A DNA stretch of 64,000 nt from an uncultured Clostridia bacterium (GCA_944349905.1 CALVNR010000002.1:1-64000); one strand, 5' to 3'; positions 9,069 to 18,668 are shown, counted from the first letter of the stretch. The notes: a model not told the origin generated them from the sequence alone. A program made the numbers and translations.

Positions 9069-9776
9069 ATGGCAAAAGCAGAAGAAGTTTTACAAAGCAA
9101 TCAAAATCAAATTGTTTCAATAAATGACCAATATATTGCAAAAAGACGCAAGCAAAGAATTATAATAAATTCTATAATTTTGTCTTTTGCTATTATTTTA
9201 GGTATTGCTGTTATTTTGATGTCATGTTTAAGAATAGATTTAAAGCCAAGATTTGATGATACTCCTAAATATGTTAATATTGTAGTTGATGAGGAAAATA
9301 AAGAATTGTTTATTTCGAAGAATGATAAATTGTATGATGAATTTTTCAACATTTACAACAATTCTTTATGTACTACAATTTTAACTTCACTTTTTACTGG
9401 AAATTTTTACGGTTATGAAATTGAATATTTAGATTCTGGTGTTAACGATCCTGCTAAATATTATGATTCTGAGGGCAAATTAAGTTCTATTCTTCTAAAT
9501 CGTTTAGGTTCAAATTATGTTCAATTTAGATTTTCAGAAAATCAAACTTTATATCGTTCTAATGGTGAAAAATATACTGCAAGATATTCTAAAAATTACA
9601 ATAACGAAGAAGAAGTTTATTACAAAGATGTATGCTTTACAATTTCAAGCGATGAAAACTCGACTGTAGTAGATTTCTATTTTGGAGTTGTTGATTATAT
9701 TTCAGAACCTACATTAGTAAAAATAAGTATTGAAGCAAATTCTTACGATTTATATAAATTTGCTTGTGAAAATTAA
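9069..9776 (+). CDS. Hypothetical single-pass membrane protein
   Basis: 235 residues of no family I recognise. A cytosolic N-terminus of about 33 residues is followed by one hydrophobic helix (about 34-52, ending with a Cys) and an extracytoplasmic domain rich in Asp, Tyr and Asn. GAGAGG 5 nt before ATG 9069 sets the start. It sits 12 nt after ftsH and before a shared terminator, so it should be expressed with the protease; whether it modulates FtsH is unknown. Confidence 0.75.
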   Translation: MAKAEEVLQSNQNQIVSINDQYIAKRRKQRIIINSIILSFAIILGIAVILMSCLRIDLKPRFDDTPKYVNIVVDEENKELFISKNDKLYDEFFNIYNNSLCTTILTSLFTGNFYGYEIEYLDSGVNDPAKYYDSEGKLSSILLNRLGSNYVQFRFSENQTLYRSNGEKYTARYSKNYNNEEEVYYKDVCFTISSDENSTVVDFYFGVVDYISEPTLVKISIEANSYDLYKFACEN

Positions 9777-9779
9777 AAA

Positions 9780-9813
9780 GAAAAAAACAGGAAATACAAT
9801 TCCTGTTTTTTTA
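9780..9813. terminator. Bidirectional terminator between convergent genes
   Basis: Stem ACAGGAA (9787-9793)/TTCCTGT (9800-9806) with a 6-nt loop, flanked by A-run and T-run so it can work in both directions. It ends the ftsH operon and the P-type ATPase gene; the latter's stop codon lies inside the T-rich side. Confidence 0.9.
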
Positions 9814-12417
9814 TTCGTCATCATCACTATTTTCTTTTTCCAATAGTTTTATAAGTTTGTCACGCAATATTTCAATTCGTTTTTGATTAAGTTTTATTAA
9901 AACAATAATTATTATTGAACATAACATTATTGCAAAGAAAGTCATCAATATAGTAAAAGAAGATTCAGTAATTGAGAATAATTTTGGAATAGCACAGATA
10001 AGAGCTGTTATACCTGCAAACGAAATACCAAGAGCAAAACCTTTAATTAAAGATATTGGGAAACATAATGTTGCTAAATTTAAAAATCCGGTGTAAGTTA
10101 AGGTTAAAACACATAATGTTTTGTATTCACTTGCAGACATCACGATTTGTGATTGAGTATGGAACAATATCATTACAATTATAACATTTAACAAAAGCAA
10201 GCTTGCACGTGGTATTGACCTTTTAAATACTTGTGGAATAAAATTCCCTTTTATTTTTCTAGTGTTTGGTTCAAATGTTAGAATAAACGAAGGTATACCA
10301 ATCACAAATGATTCTAGAAGTAACATATCTTTTGGAGTAAAAGGATATTGAAGCTGAACAAATAGTGTAATTACAGTCAAAATTATAGCGAAAAGTGTTT
10401 TCATAAGAAATAATGAAGATGAATTTTGAACATTATTTATTACTTGTCTTCCTTCTTTTACAACGCTAGGCAATGAAGAGAAGTTTGATTTAAGCAAAAC
10501 AAGTTTTGATATACTTCTTGCAACTTCGCTACCGTCAGCCATTGCTATTGAACAGTCTGCTTCCTTTAAAGCCAAAGTGTCGTTTACCCCATCTCCTGTC
10601 ATAGCAACAACTTTTCCTTTGTTTTTTAGTGCTTTGATTAATGTGTATTTTTGTTCTGGCGTAACTCTTCCAAACACGGTGAATTTATCTGCCATTTGTT
10701 CAACTTCTTTGGTTGATAAACCTTCCAAGGAAACAAATTTTTCACTGTTTTCAACTCCAACTCTTTGTGCGATTTTTGAAACAGTTGCAGGGGAGTCGCC
10801 TGAAATGATTTTTATTTCAACTCCATTATCTTTAAACCATTGTATTGTTTCTATTGCATCTTCTCTTATGTGTTCTTCAATTATAATAAATGCAAGTAAT
10901 TTTGAGTCTTTGCCAGACATATTTTTGTTAAATTCACCTTCGGTTTCTGCAAGAGCGATAACTCTATAACCTTTGTTTTGTGCTTCGTTAATGATTACTT
11001 TTTGCTCTTCTGTCAAAGCACAGCCAACATAAGTAGTTGCTCCTAAAAAGTAAATTTTTCTGTTTGTAAATTGAGTTATAGAAAATTTTCTTTCAGAAGA
11101 AAATTCCAAAACATTTTTTGCTTTCATTTCTTGGTTTTTTCCAAATGCTTCAATCATAGCATTTGAAGTGGAATTTGATGTCTTTTGAACATTTAAAATA
11201 TTTGATAAAATCTTCTTTATGCTTGAAGATTTTCTTTTTGAAAAAGTTATAAAATCTACAACTTTCATTGTTCCATCAGTTATTGTTCCTGTTTTGTCAA
11301 GGCACAAAACATTGGTTCTAGCAAGCATTTCAATTGAATATAAGTCTCTTACTAGTGTGTTCTTTTTTGAAAGTTTTACAACTCCGACAGCCAAAGCAAT
11401 AGTAATCAAAAGGAACATTCCTGCCGGTATCATACTTGTTAAAGCACCACTTGTGTTGGTTATTTGAGTTTGAACTGAATTGCCAAGAGAGTGCTCTTTT
11501 AAAAATGTCAAAATACCAATAGGAACAAGGGCAATGCCTATATATTTTATAAGTCTATTCAAATCTTTAAAAAGATTTGAAGCAGGTGCTTTAAATTCTT
11601 TTGCCTTTTGTGCGATTTGTTCTATATAATTATCTTTACCGACTTTATTTACCTTTGCATAACATTCACCAGAAATTATAAAACTTCCTGATAAAATACT
11701 ATCGTTTACAGTTTTTTGAATTGCATTTGATTCACCCGTAAGCAAACTTTCATTTACTTCAACGTTTCCACTTAATATGATGCAATCGGTTGGTATTTGG
11801 TTTCCACTTCCTAAAATTATTATATCATCTAAAACTAAATTTTCTGCTTTGACTTGAACCTTTTTTCCATCTCTTATAGTGTTAATCATTGGAGACGTAA
11901 CCATTGATAACTTTTCAACTGCTACTTTTGCTCTAATTTCTTGAATAATTGCAATTGCAGTATTTGCAACAATAACAAACAAAAATAGCAAATCACTATA
12001 AGAACCGACGGCGAACAATGCTATTGCAATCAAAAGCCACATCATGTTGAAAAATGTAAATATATTTTTAACAAATATTGAAAGATAGGTTTTTGATGTT
12101 TTTATTTTTGTTGAGTTTGTTAATTTATCATTTATTCTTTGCTTAACTTCTTCTTCACTTAAACCTTTTTCGATAGTTGGGTCAAATCTAACTATTGGTT
12201 TTTCTTCAATATTATTTTTTCTTTTCTTAATAAGCAATTTGCTTTTTAATTTTTTATTTTTGTTTGTAAAAAGAATTTTGAATTTTATTTTTTTTGTATT
12301 TGCCTTAGTAGTTTTAATAGCGCTATTGTCTTTTACAAAATTTTTTAAATCATCAATTTTATTTTGTTTTTCTTCAATTATTTTTTCATTTTCCTTTTTA
12401 ATTATTTTTTTCTTCAT
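9811..12417 (-). CDS. Cation-translocating P-type ATPase (CtpE-like)
   Basis: P-type transporter of 868 residues. TGES is at 227-230, the phosphorylated Asp374 lies in CLDKTGTITDGT, and the hinge is TGDGVNDTLALKEADCSIAM. The post-hinge block SEVARSISKLVLLKSNFSSL resembles the CtpE-type HAD-IC subgroup implicated in calcium/divalent cation transport. There are about ten membrane helices. The first 70 or so residues form a Lys-rich cytosolic extension not typical of the family. GGAAGGG precedes the ATG. Substrate assignment is inference. Confidence 0.85.
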   Translation of the reverse strand: MKKKIIKKENEKIIEEKQNKIDDLKNFVKDNSAIKTTKANTKKIKFKILFTNKNKKLKSKLLIKKRKNNIEEKPIVRFDPTIEKGLSEEEVKQRINDKLTNSTKIKTSKTYLSIFVKNIFTFFNMMWLLIAIALFAVGSYSDLLFLFVIVANTAIAIIQEIRAKVAVEKLSMVTSPMINTIRDGKKVQVKAENLVLDDIIILGSGNQIPTDCIILSGNVEVNESLLTGESNAIQKTVNDSILSGSFIISGECYAKVNKVGKDNYIEQIAQKAKEFKAPASNLFKDLNRLIKYIGIALVPIGILTFLKEHSLGNSVQTQITNTSGALTSMIPAGMFLLITIALAVGVVKLSKKNTLVRDLYSIEMLARTNVLCLDKTGTITDGTMKVVDFITFSKRKSSSIKKILSNILNVQKTSNSTSNAMIEAFGKNQEMKAKNVLEFSSERKFSITQFTNRKIYFLGATTYVGCALTEEQKVIINEAQNKGYRVIALAETEGEFNKNMSGKDSKLLAFIIIEEHIREDAIETIQWFKDNGVEIKIISGDSPATVSKIAQRVGVENSEKFVSLEGLSTKEVEQMADKFTVFGRVTPEQKYTLIKALKNKGKVVAMTGDGVNDTLALKEADCSIAMADGSEVARSISKLVLLKSNFSSLPSVVKEGRQVINNVQNSSSLFLMKTLFAIILTVITLFVQLQYPFTPKDMLLLESFVIGIPSFILTFEPNTRKIKGNFIPQVFKRSIPRASLLLLNVIIVMILFHTQSQIVMSASEYKTLCVLTLTYTGFLNLATLCFPISLIKGFALGISFAGITALICAIPKLFSITESSFTILMTFFAIMLCSIIIIVLIKLNQKRIEILRDKLIKLLEKENSDDDE

Positions 12418-12513
12418 AAAACCCTTCCAATATATGTATACAAATCTTATATATATTATTACATAAAAATTATATAATTGTTACAGAAAAATGTCAACTT
12501 TATTCATAATGAT

Positions 12514-12560
12514 TTGACTTTATTTGTAAAAAACTGTATGCTATAACAAAGGAGAAAAGT
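12514..12560 (+). promoter_or_regulatory. SigA-type promoter of the CCA-adding enzyme gene
   Basis: TTGACT (12514-12519), 17-bp spacer, TATGCT (12537-12542). The predicted start at about 12549 gives a 12-nt leader that begins at the AAGGAG Shine-Dalgarno. Confidence 0.55.
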
Positions 12561-13799
12561 ATGATTTTAAAAATTTCTCATAATTTATCAAAACTTTCAT
12601 CAATTTTGTCTAAACCTATTTATATAGTAGGTGGTTTTGTGAGAAATTCTTTGCTTGGCATTTCTGTTGAAGATGTTGATATTTGCGGTGAACTTACCAT
12701 AGAAGAATTGTCAGACCAATTAAAAGACAGCAAATATAGCGTAAAAATTAAAAATAAATTTGTTGGTACTGCTCTTATTGAATGTGGTGAAGAAAAATAT
12801 GAATATTCTACTTTTAGAGTTGAGTATTACAAAGAAGGTGGCGCACATCTTCCAGAAAAAGTAAAATTTGTCAGTGATATTAAAGAAGATGCAAAACGAA
12901 GAGATTTTACTTGCAATTGTATTTATTATGATATAAAAAATGACAAATTTATTGATTTTTATAACGGAATACAAGATATAAAAAATAAGGTTTTAAAAAC
13001 TATTGAAACTCCTGACTATGTCTTTGCTCATGATGGATTAAGAATTTTGAGAATGTTTCGTTTTCAATGTGAATTAAATTTTAAAATTGACAAACAAACA
13101 TTTTATTCTGCAATAAAATACAGCAAAAATGTGCGTGATATTTCAGGTGAAAGAGTTATACATGAAATAACTTGTATTTTGCATAGTGGAAGAAGATATC
13201 CAAATTATTCAAAAGCAAATGCATATTTGCGTGCTTTAAAGCAATTTAATAAATTTAATTTATGGACAGTTTTTGGTATTGATACACCAAAAATTAAATT
13301 AAAAATGGTAAAAAGAGTTGAACATAAATCGCAAGGCTTCTTAATTGATTTGATTGATACTGTAAAACCAATTTCAATTTCTTATTACTTGAATTTGATT
13401 TTAACTAATTCTTTTGGGTTAAATAAAAAAATGGCAACTCAATATATAAATATTTTGTCGGGTTACTATGATGCTTTAAATAGACTGCAAAATAAAGAGT
13501 ATTTCTTTAAATATTTTGATAATTTTCCTCTTATATACAAACTTTTAGTTCATAAGTCCAAATATTTAGCAAACAAATATAACTTTTTCTATAAATATAT
13601 AATTTCGCATAAATTGATTATAACAATAAAAGACTTGAAAGTTGATGGAGATGATATTAAAAAATATTATCCAACTGTCAAGCCTTATAGATATACTGCA
13701 ATTTTGGAAAGTTTGCTTAGTGATGTGTTTGATGGAAAATTGATCAATGAAAAGAAAATTTTAGTTAAAGCAATAGAACAAAAACTTAAATATTTATAA
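12561..13799 (+). CDS. cca: CCA tRNA nucleotidyltransferase
   Basis: Class II nucleotidyltransferase that adds or repairs the tRNA 3' CCA end. The head carries IYIVGGFVRNSLLG and the catalytic EDVDICG carboxylates (about residues 21-46), then KRRDFTCNCIYYD (about 111-123) and the neck motif HDGLRILRMFRFQCEL. The 412 residues lack a recognisable HD phosphohydrolase domain. AAAGGAG precedes ATG 12561. The only tRNA gene in the window already encodes CCA, so a repair role is likely. Confidence 0.93.
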   Translation: MILKISHNLSKLSSILSKPIYIVGGFVRNSLLGISVEDVDICGELTIEELSDQLKDSKYSVKIKNKFVGTALIECGEEKYEYSTFRVEYYKEGGAHLPEKVKFVSDIKEDAKRRDFTCNCIYYDIKNDKFIDFYNGIQDIKNKVLKTIETPDYVFAHDGLRILRMFRFQCELNFKIDKQTFYSAIKYSKNVRDISGERVIHEITCILHSGRRYPNYSKANAYLRALKQFNKFNLWTVFGIDTPKIKLKMVKRVEHKSQGFLIDLIDTVKPISISYYLNLILTNSFGLNKKMATQYINILSGYYDALNRLQNKEYFFKYFDNFPLIYKLLVHKSKYLANKYNFFYKYIISHKLIITIKDLKVDGDDIKKYYPTVKPYRYTAILESLLSDVFDGKLINEKKILVKAIEQKLKYL

Positions 13800-13801
13800 A
13801 A

Positions 13802-15325
13802 TTATATTTTTTGTGGAGGAATGAATTTTACACCATTTGATGGTAAAGTCATTCCTTCTTCTATTTCTTCTGAGCCTTCAATAATTATTCCCATTTGTGG
13901 TTGATAATGGTCATGTCTTATCATTTTTTCTTCTATCAAGTTTCCATCTTTGTAATATTGAATATACCCTTTGCTTTCATATCCTTGTTTAGGGTATTTT
14001 AAACGATAATATTCTCCTTTGTATAAAACCTGGTTTGAATATTTACCTTCACTATCTGTCAATATTTTATCTCCTTTGTGAGGCAAAATTTTTACAAGTT
14101 CAGACCTTGTTTTTATTTGAATGTTATCTTCTAACTTTTTTCCATAAATTTCTATCTTAACATTATTTTCATCGCAAATTGCTTTTATAAATATAGGGCA
14201 ATCGCTAGTATTTTTAAACACCAAATCTGCATAGCCTTCACTGACCATAGCATCAAAAGAAAGTGGAACATAGGATGCTGGCAAAGAATGATGATGAACG
14301 CTTACAATTTCCATATTTGCAAGTAGTAATGCATTATAAAGTGTAGTTGAAGCTTGGCACACACCACCACCAGTTCCAGAAACATAATTTCCGTCTATAA
14401 TTATATTTGCATTTTCATAACCATTTTCTTTTGTTCGTGGACCAGTTGTTTTATTAAATGAAACTTCTTGATTTGGTGCTACAACCATTCCGTTAAAACA
14501 GGACAAAGCTTTTTTTATGTTATTTTTTCTTTTTGTTGAACTAGTTGCATATGAAGTTGAAAATTCACTGACCTTTCCAATTTCTTTTAAAAGCTGTTCA
14601 TAGTCAGACTGAGGCAAAACTTCTGTTAAAGGTATTTCTATTGTTTGTGTATTTTTTTGATTGATTGCTTTATCTATTTGAGAATTTAGTTCTTCTTTGT
14701 CTACAACGTAACCTACTTGTCCTTTGTCAATAGAAAACATTGTTTGAGAATTTGGGTTAAATATGATTTGTGGTGTAGAGTATTTTTGTTCTACTTGCTG
14801 ACAAATTTGTAAAACTTTTTCTTGCATACCACCAAAAATATTTTCGTAAGGAATATTTATTTCTAGTCCTTCTTCTTTTATCTTGTTTTCAATTTTTTTC
14901 TTTTGGAAAATATTGCCTTCTCTACCATAATTTATAAGTTCATTTAAGGGATTTTCTATGTTGCCAACATATTCAAAATCTTTTCCAGACAAAGTCCAAA
15001 CTTGGTCACCATTTTTTAAATTAATTTCTAGGTTATCTAATTCTTGTGTTAAAGTTTTTGAAACAATTTGAGTTGCTTCTTGTTTTGTTAGACCAGAAAC
15101 ATCTACTCCATTAACCTTGGTATTTTGATAAAATGTTGTGTTTTCAGTTATCGGGTCTCCAAAATAAAATTGACAAAACAAAAGCAATCCTACTGCAATT
15201 ATGCTTACACAAAAAAGCCAAATAAAAGAACTTCTTTTGGATTTAGATGTTTTGTTTTTGTCATCTTTTTTGCTAATTTTTTGTATATTTTGAACTTCAA
15301 ATTTGTTTTGTTTTGACTTTTTCAC
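13802..15325 (-). CDS. VanW-family membrane-anchored protein
   Basis: About 507 residues: a Lys-rich cytosolic start, one membrane helix (about 32-52), a peptidoglycan-binding-like region, then the VanW domain (about 257-390) with VSFNKTTGPRTKENGY and GTGGGVCQASTTLYNA. The C-terminus is a beta-rich tail. VanW proteins are cell-wall associated but biochemically undefined. I place the start at GTG 15325: AAAGGAG sits 6 nt upstream, whereas the ATG 26 codons earlier has no Shine-Dalgarno. With this start, 87 nt separate it from the divergent TVP38 gene. Confidence 0.85.
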   Translation of the reverse strand: MKKSKQNKFEVQNIQKISKKDDKNKTSKSKRSSFIWLFCVSIIAVGLLLFCQFYFGDPITENTTFYQNTKVNGVDVSGLTKQEATQIVSKTLTQELDNLEINLKNGDQVWTLSGKDFEYVGNIENPLNELINYGREGNIFQKKKIENKIKEEGLEINIPYENIFGGMQEKVLQICQQVEQKYSTPQIIFNPNSQTMFSIDKGQVGYVVDKEELNSQIDKAINQKNTQTIEIPLTEVLPQSDYEQLLKEIGKVSEFSTSYATSSTKRKNNIKKALSCFNGMVVAPNQEVSFNKTTGPRTKENGYENANIIIDGNYVSGTGGGVCQASTTLYNALLLANMEIVSVHHHSLPASYVPLSFDAMVSEGYADLVFKNTSDCPIFIKAICDENNVKIEIYGKKLEDNIQIKTRSELVKILPHKGDKILTDSEGKYSNQVLYKGEYYRLKYPKQGYESKGYIQYYKDGNLIEEKMIRHDHYQPQMGIIIEGSEEIEEGMTLPSNGVKFIPPQKI

Positions 15326-15347
15326 TATATTCTCCTTTGCAATATTA
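15326..15347 (-). promoter_or_regulatory. Promoter and 10-nt leader of the VanW gene
   Basis: TAATAT on the minus strand (15342-15347) places the start at about 15335, the first G of GGAG, giving a 10-nt leader. GCATATT 17 bp upstream equals the SigE -35 consensus, but the -10 fits SigE poorly, so the sigma factor is uncertain. Confidence 0.45.
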
Positions 15348-15400
15348 TTTGTTTTTGATTTAAAAATATGCTTTTTTCGCATATATCTTTTGCATAAACT

Positions 15401-15412
15401 CATAATAAAATC
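15401..15412 (+). promoter_or_regulatory. Candidate leaderless -10 box
   Basis: CATAAT (15401-15406) ends 6 nt before ATG 15413, which would put transcription initiation on the start codon. No good -35 is visible and there is no Shine-Dalgarno. Confidence 0.35.
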
Positions 15413-16129
15413 ATGGCAAAAAAGAAAAAAAAGATATTAAGGATTTTTTTTGTTGTGCTTGCACTCGGTTTATTTTTTTTAGGAGTGTATTTAATTTTAT
15501 ATTTTACAGGGTGGTGGGAAAAATTAAATTCAGTTGATAAATTAAAAAAAGAAATACTTAATTTGGGTATTTATGGTAGAGTATTTTTTGTCTTTTTACA
15601 ATTTATCCAAGTGGCGTTCCTTCCATTGCCTTCTCCATTAATTGTGATTGCAGGGACTTTAATTTATGGACCTTTCCAGGCTTCTTTATTATCTCTTGCT
15701 GGCATATTGTTGGGTAGTGCAGTAGCTTTTTTGATAGGAAGAGTTTTAGGTAAAAAAGTAGTTGTATTTATGGTTGGAAAAGAAACTGAGCAAAAATGGT
15801 CAAAATATTTAAGTAACGCTAAGTATAGTTTTGTTGTAATGATGTTTTTACCCCTTTTTCCTGACGATGTGCTATGTATGATTGCTGGACTTACTGATAT
15901 GAGTTGGACTTTTTTTATGGTTACACAACTTATAACAAGAACAACAGGAATATTTGTATTAAGTTTTCTTTCTTCGGGTGAAGTTATACCATTTTATGGT
16001 TGGGGGATTTATGTTTGGATAGTTTTGGCAGTCATTGCAATTTTGCTTATTTATTTAACAACTAAATATAATCAACAAATTGAAAAATATGTTTATAATT
16101 TTTTTAAAAAGAAAAAACAAAACAAATGA
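15413..16129 (+). CDS. TVP38/TMEM64-family membrane protein
   Basis: Membrane protein of the DedA/VTT superfamily, 238 residues with about six hydrophobic segments and basic ends. The diagnostic stretch is FLPLFPDDVLCMIAGLTDM (about residues 143-161), preceded by the glycine-rich LGSAVAFLIGRVLGKK. The related DedA proteins help recycle lipid carriers; the exact role of this subfamily is unclear. No Shine-Dalgarno precedes ATG 15413; see the leaderless -10 entry. Confidence 0.88.
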   Translation: MAKKKKKILRIFFVVLALGLFFLGVYLILYFTGWWEKLNSVDKLKKEILNLGIYGRVFFVFLQFIQVAFLPLPSPLIVIAGTLIYGPFQASLLSLAGILLGSAVAFLIGRVLGKKVVVFMVGKETEQKWSKYLSNAKYSFVVMMFLPLFPDDVLCMIAGLTDMSWTFFMVTQLITRTTGIFVLSFLSSGEVIPFYGWGIYVWIVLAVIAILLIYLTTKYNQQIEKYVYNFFKKKKQNK

Positions 16130-16147
16130 AAATAAATTCCCAGCTTT

Positions 16148-16309
16148 TTATTTATCGTTTATAATCAAAACATTTCCTTTTTTTATATCTTTTGGTAATA
16201 TTTGATTTTTAATCAAAAGTGAAATAACATTAATATCGCATTTTTTTGAAATTAATTCAATATTTTCATTTTCTTTGATTACGTAATATGGATTTATTTT
16301 TTTTTGCAA
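16148..16309 (-). CDS. Small LysM-domain protein, probably sporulation-expressed
   Basis: A roughly 53-residue protein that is almost entirely one LysM unit: NPYYVIKENENIELISKKC followed by NVISLLIKNQILPKDIKKGN and VLII. LysM binds peptidoglycan or chitin-like glycans and is common in spore coat/cortex proteins such as SafA and SpoVID. The start is TTG 16309, with AGAGG 7 nt upstream; an upstream TTG at 16342 would lie inside the proposed promoter. It is divergent from spoVB and carries a candidate SigE promoter. There is no signal peptide, as in mother-cell coat proteins. Confidence 0.7.
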   Translation of the reverse strand: MQKKINPYYVIKENENIELISKKCDINVISLLIKNQILPKDIKKGNVLIINDK

Positions 16310-16328
16310 TTGAAAACCTCTCGTATAA

Positions 16329-16357
16329 ATTTTATGCAACAATAATAAGTTATATGA
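16329..16357 (-). promoter_or_regulatory. Candidate SigE promoter of the LysM gene
   Basis: Minus strand: TCATATA (16357-16351), 14-bp spacer, CATAAAAT (16336-16329). This matches SigE kmATATT and CATACAnT at all but one position in each box. The predicted start, about 16322, is next to the AGAGG Shine-Dalgarno. Confidence 0.6.
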
Positions 16358-16369
16358 GAGGGGAAATAG

Positions 16370-17911
16370 ATGAAATCCTTATTTAGAACAGTTGCATTAA
16401 TAACAATATTTTCAGTTATAACAAGAATAATTGGTTTTTTGTTTCGTATATATCTTTCGCGTGAGGTAGGTGCAGAAGCGCTTGGTATGTATCAAGTGGC
16501 ATTTTCTATTTTTATGGTATTGCTAACTATAATTGCAAGTGGTTTGCCATTGATTATTTCCAGAATGACATCTGCATTTGTTGTTTCAAAAGATAGAAAA
16601 AAACAAGGCGCTCTTGTTTCTACGGCATTATTGTTTGCAATTTTAATGTCAGTAGTTTTGTGTATAATCGTATTAATTTTTAAAAATTTGTTTGCAAAGC
16701 TTTTTACCGATGAAAGATGTTTACAAATTTTGATAATTATGCTTCCAAGTTTAATCTTTTCTTCTGTTTATTGTGTTTTGCGTGGTGCAATGTGGGGGAA
16801 AGATAATTATTTTGCATTGTGTGTAAGCGAACTTTATGAACAAGTTGTAAGAATTTTTATTTGCATATTAATTTTAAATTCATCTCTTACTGCGATTGAA
16901 AAAGCATTTAATGTGGCTTGGTCTTTAAATTTTGCTTGTTTTCTTTCAATGATTTTTGTTGTTTTATTGTTTTTCTTTTATAATGGCACCTTATCAAAAC
17001 CTTCAAAACAAATATTCAAACCACTTATCAAGCAGTCTACGCCAATCACTGGTATAAGAGTTGCAAGTAGTTTTATTCAACCACTTGTCGCTATAATTTT
17101 ACCTGCAAAACTTATGAGTATAGGTTATACCAGCACTCAAGCTTTGTCACTTTATGGAATTGCCATTGGTATGACTTTACCATTATTGTTTGTGCCTACT
17201 ACCATTATTGGTTCATTGTCAACTGCATTGATACCTGATATGTCAAAAGCACTTGCACAGAATGACCACATTCATATTGAAAACAGAATTAGAAATTCTA
17301 TAATATTCTCTCTTTTTATTTCTGCTTTGTTTGTGCCAGCATATCTAGCAATGGGGGAACTTGCAGGAGTATTCTTATATGACAATGTTATGAGTGGAAC
17401 CTTGTTGCAATCTTCTAGTTTTGTGCTTTTGCCATTAGGTCTTACAAATATCACTTCTTCTTTGTTAAATTCGTTGGGACTAGAAGTAAAGTCGTTTAAA
17501 AATTTCATTTGTGGAACTATATTTATGTTTATTTCTATTTGGTTTTTGCCACAATTTATTGGAATAAATGCTTTTATTTGGGGTATGGGTGGAAGTTATC
17601 TTGTAACAGCAGTATTAAACCTTTTAATGCTAAAAAGAAAAATCGGCATAAAACTAAAATTAGGAAAAACTATTACAACTTTAATTTTAATAATAATTCC
17701 TTCTGCGTCGTTAACTGCTTTTATAGTTGGATTATGCAATCATTTTATAGGATTGTTTTTAACATTAGCAATCGGTGGAGTTGTTAGTGTTTTAAGTTTT
17801 ATTTTACTTTGCGGTGTTTTCAATTTAATTGATATTAAAGCATTTATGATAAAATCAAAAGAACAATTTAATAATTTTAGAAAAAATAAAGTTAAAGTAA
17901 AAAGAGTTTAA
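16370..17911 (+). CDS. spoVB: Stage V sporulation protein B / MOP-family flippase
   Basis: Multidrug/oligosaccharide/polysaccharide-exporter superfamily membrane protein of 513 residues with about 14 helices. The N-terminus (ITRIIGFLFRIYLSREVGAEALGMYQ) is typical of SpoVB, which supports spore cortex peptidoglycan synthesis by lipid-linked precursor export. GAGAGGGG precedes ATG 16370. It is divergent from the LysM gene, which supports a sporulation role. A general MurJ-like flippase is the alternative. Confidence 0.88.
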   Translation: MKSLFRTVALITIFSVITRIIGFLFRIYLSREVGAEALGMYQVAFSIFMVLLTIIASGLPLIISRMTSAFVVSKDRKKQGALVSTALLFAILMSVVLCIIVLIFKNLFAKLFTDERCLQILIIMLPSLIFSSVYCVLRGAMWGKDNYFALCVSELYEQVVRIFICILILNSSLTAIEKAFNVAWSLNFACFLSMIFVVLLFFFYNGTLSKPSKQIFKPLIKQSTPITGIRVASSFIQPLVAIILPAKLMSIGYTSTQALSLYGIAIGMTLPLLFVPTTIIGSLSTALIPDMSKALAQNDHIHIENRIRNSIIFSLFISALFVPAYLAMGELAGVFLYDNVMSGTLLQSSSFVLLPLGLTNITSSLLNSLGLEVKSFKNFICGTIFMFISIWFLPQFIGINAFIWGMGGSYLVTAVLNLLMLKRKIGIKLKLGKTITTLILIIIPSASLTAFIVGLCNHFIGLFLTLAIGGVVSVLSFILLCGVFNLIDIKAFMIKSKEQFNNFRKNKVKVKRV

Positions 17912-17943
17912 GATTTTTAAAGATTATTTTTTTTAAATTTGCT

Positions 17944-17954
17944 TATAATAAAGC
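17944..17954 (+). promoter_or_regulatory. Leaderless -10 box
   Basis: A consensus TATAAT (17944-17949) ends 5 nt before ATG 17955, so the mRNA should begin at or next to the start codon. There is no Shine-Dalgarno, and the -35 region is weak. Confidence 0.55.
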
Positions 17955-18668
17955 ATGTTTACAATTATAATCAGGTCAATATTAATTTATTGTATTGTTT
18001 TGCTTGTGTTTAGATTGATGGGGAAAAGACAGCTAGGGCAAATGCAACCATTTGAACTTGTTTTAACCTTGATAATTGCTGACCTTGCAACAATTCCAAT
18101 GGCAGATGTTTCTATTCCTGTTTTGCACGGAGTTATACCTCTTTTAACTCTCGTAATTTTGCATTTTTTAATAACATTAATTACAAGATTTAGTACATTT
18201 ATAAGCAAAGTTTTAAGTGGTAAACCTGTTATCTTAATCAATCCAAAAGGCATTGATTATAAAGCGATGAAAAAGTTGAATTTAACGATAGATGATATTT
18301 TTGCTGCTTTAAGAGAACAAGGATATTTTACTTTATCGCAAATTCAATATGCAATTGTGGAGACTAATGGTAAAATTTCTGTAATGGCTAAAAGTGAATT
18401 TTCTCCACCAACTTGCCAAGATTTAAAAGTTGATGTAGACGAAAATTTTATTCCTATAACTTTAATCTGTGAAGGAAAAATTTTAAAAGAAAATTTAGCG
18501 CTTTCTAATTTGTCAGAAGAAAAGGTGAAAGAGATAGTAAAAAGACAAACATCTTCAAAAATAAAAGATGTTCTGGTATTAACAATAGAGCAGTCGGGTG
18601 ATGGTTATATACAACTCAAAAGCGGAGAAGGTAAAAGCTTTCAAGAGGAAAGGTTGGTGGCATCATGA
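17955..18668 (+). CDS. DUF421 (YetF-like) membrane protein
   Basis: 237 residues: three N-terminal membrane helices followed by a cytosolic domain. The family signature is LVFRLMGKRQLGQMQPFELV with LTLIIADLATIPMAD, and in the soluble part GKPVILINPKGIDY and LNLTIDDIFAALREQGY. The function of DUF421/YetF proteins is poorly defined; in spore formers they pair with DUF4363, as here. The stop overlaps the next start as ATGA. Confidence 0.92.
   Translation: MFTIIIRSILIYCIVLLVFRLMGKRQLGQMQPFELVLTLIIADLATIPMADVSIPVLHGVIPLLTLVILHFLITLITRFSTFISKVLSGKPVILINPKGIDYKAMKKLNLTIDDIFAALREQGYFTLSQIQYAIVETNGKISVMAKSEFSPPTCQDLKVDVDENFIPITLICEGKILKENLALSNLSEEKVKEIVKRQTSSKIKDVLVLTIEQSGDGYIQLKSGEGKSFQEERLVAS

Noticed and set aside
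8678..9100. 140-residue minus-strand open frame
   Set aside because: It is antisense to the Lys/Glu-rich tail of ftsH; its Phe/Ser richness is the mirror of those codons.
15326..15403. Longer VanW start at ATG 15403
   Set aside because: It has no Shine-Dalgarno, would leave only 9 nt to the divergent gene, and would run through a -10 box; GTG 15325 has AAAGGAG at good spacing.
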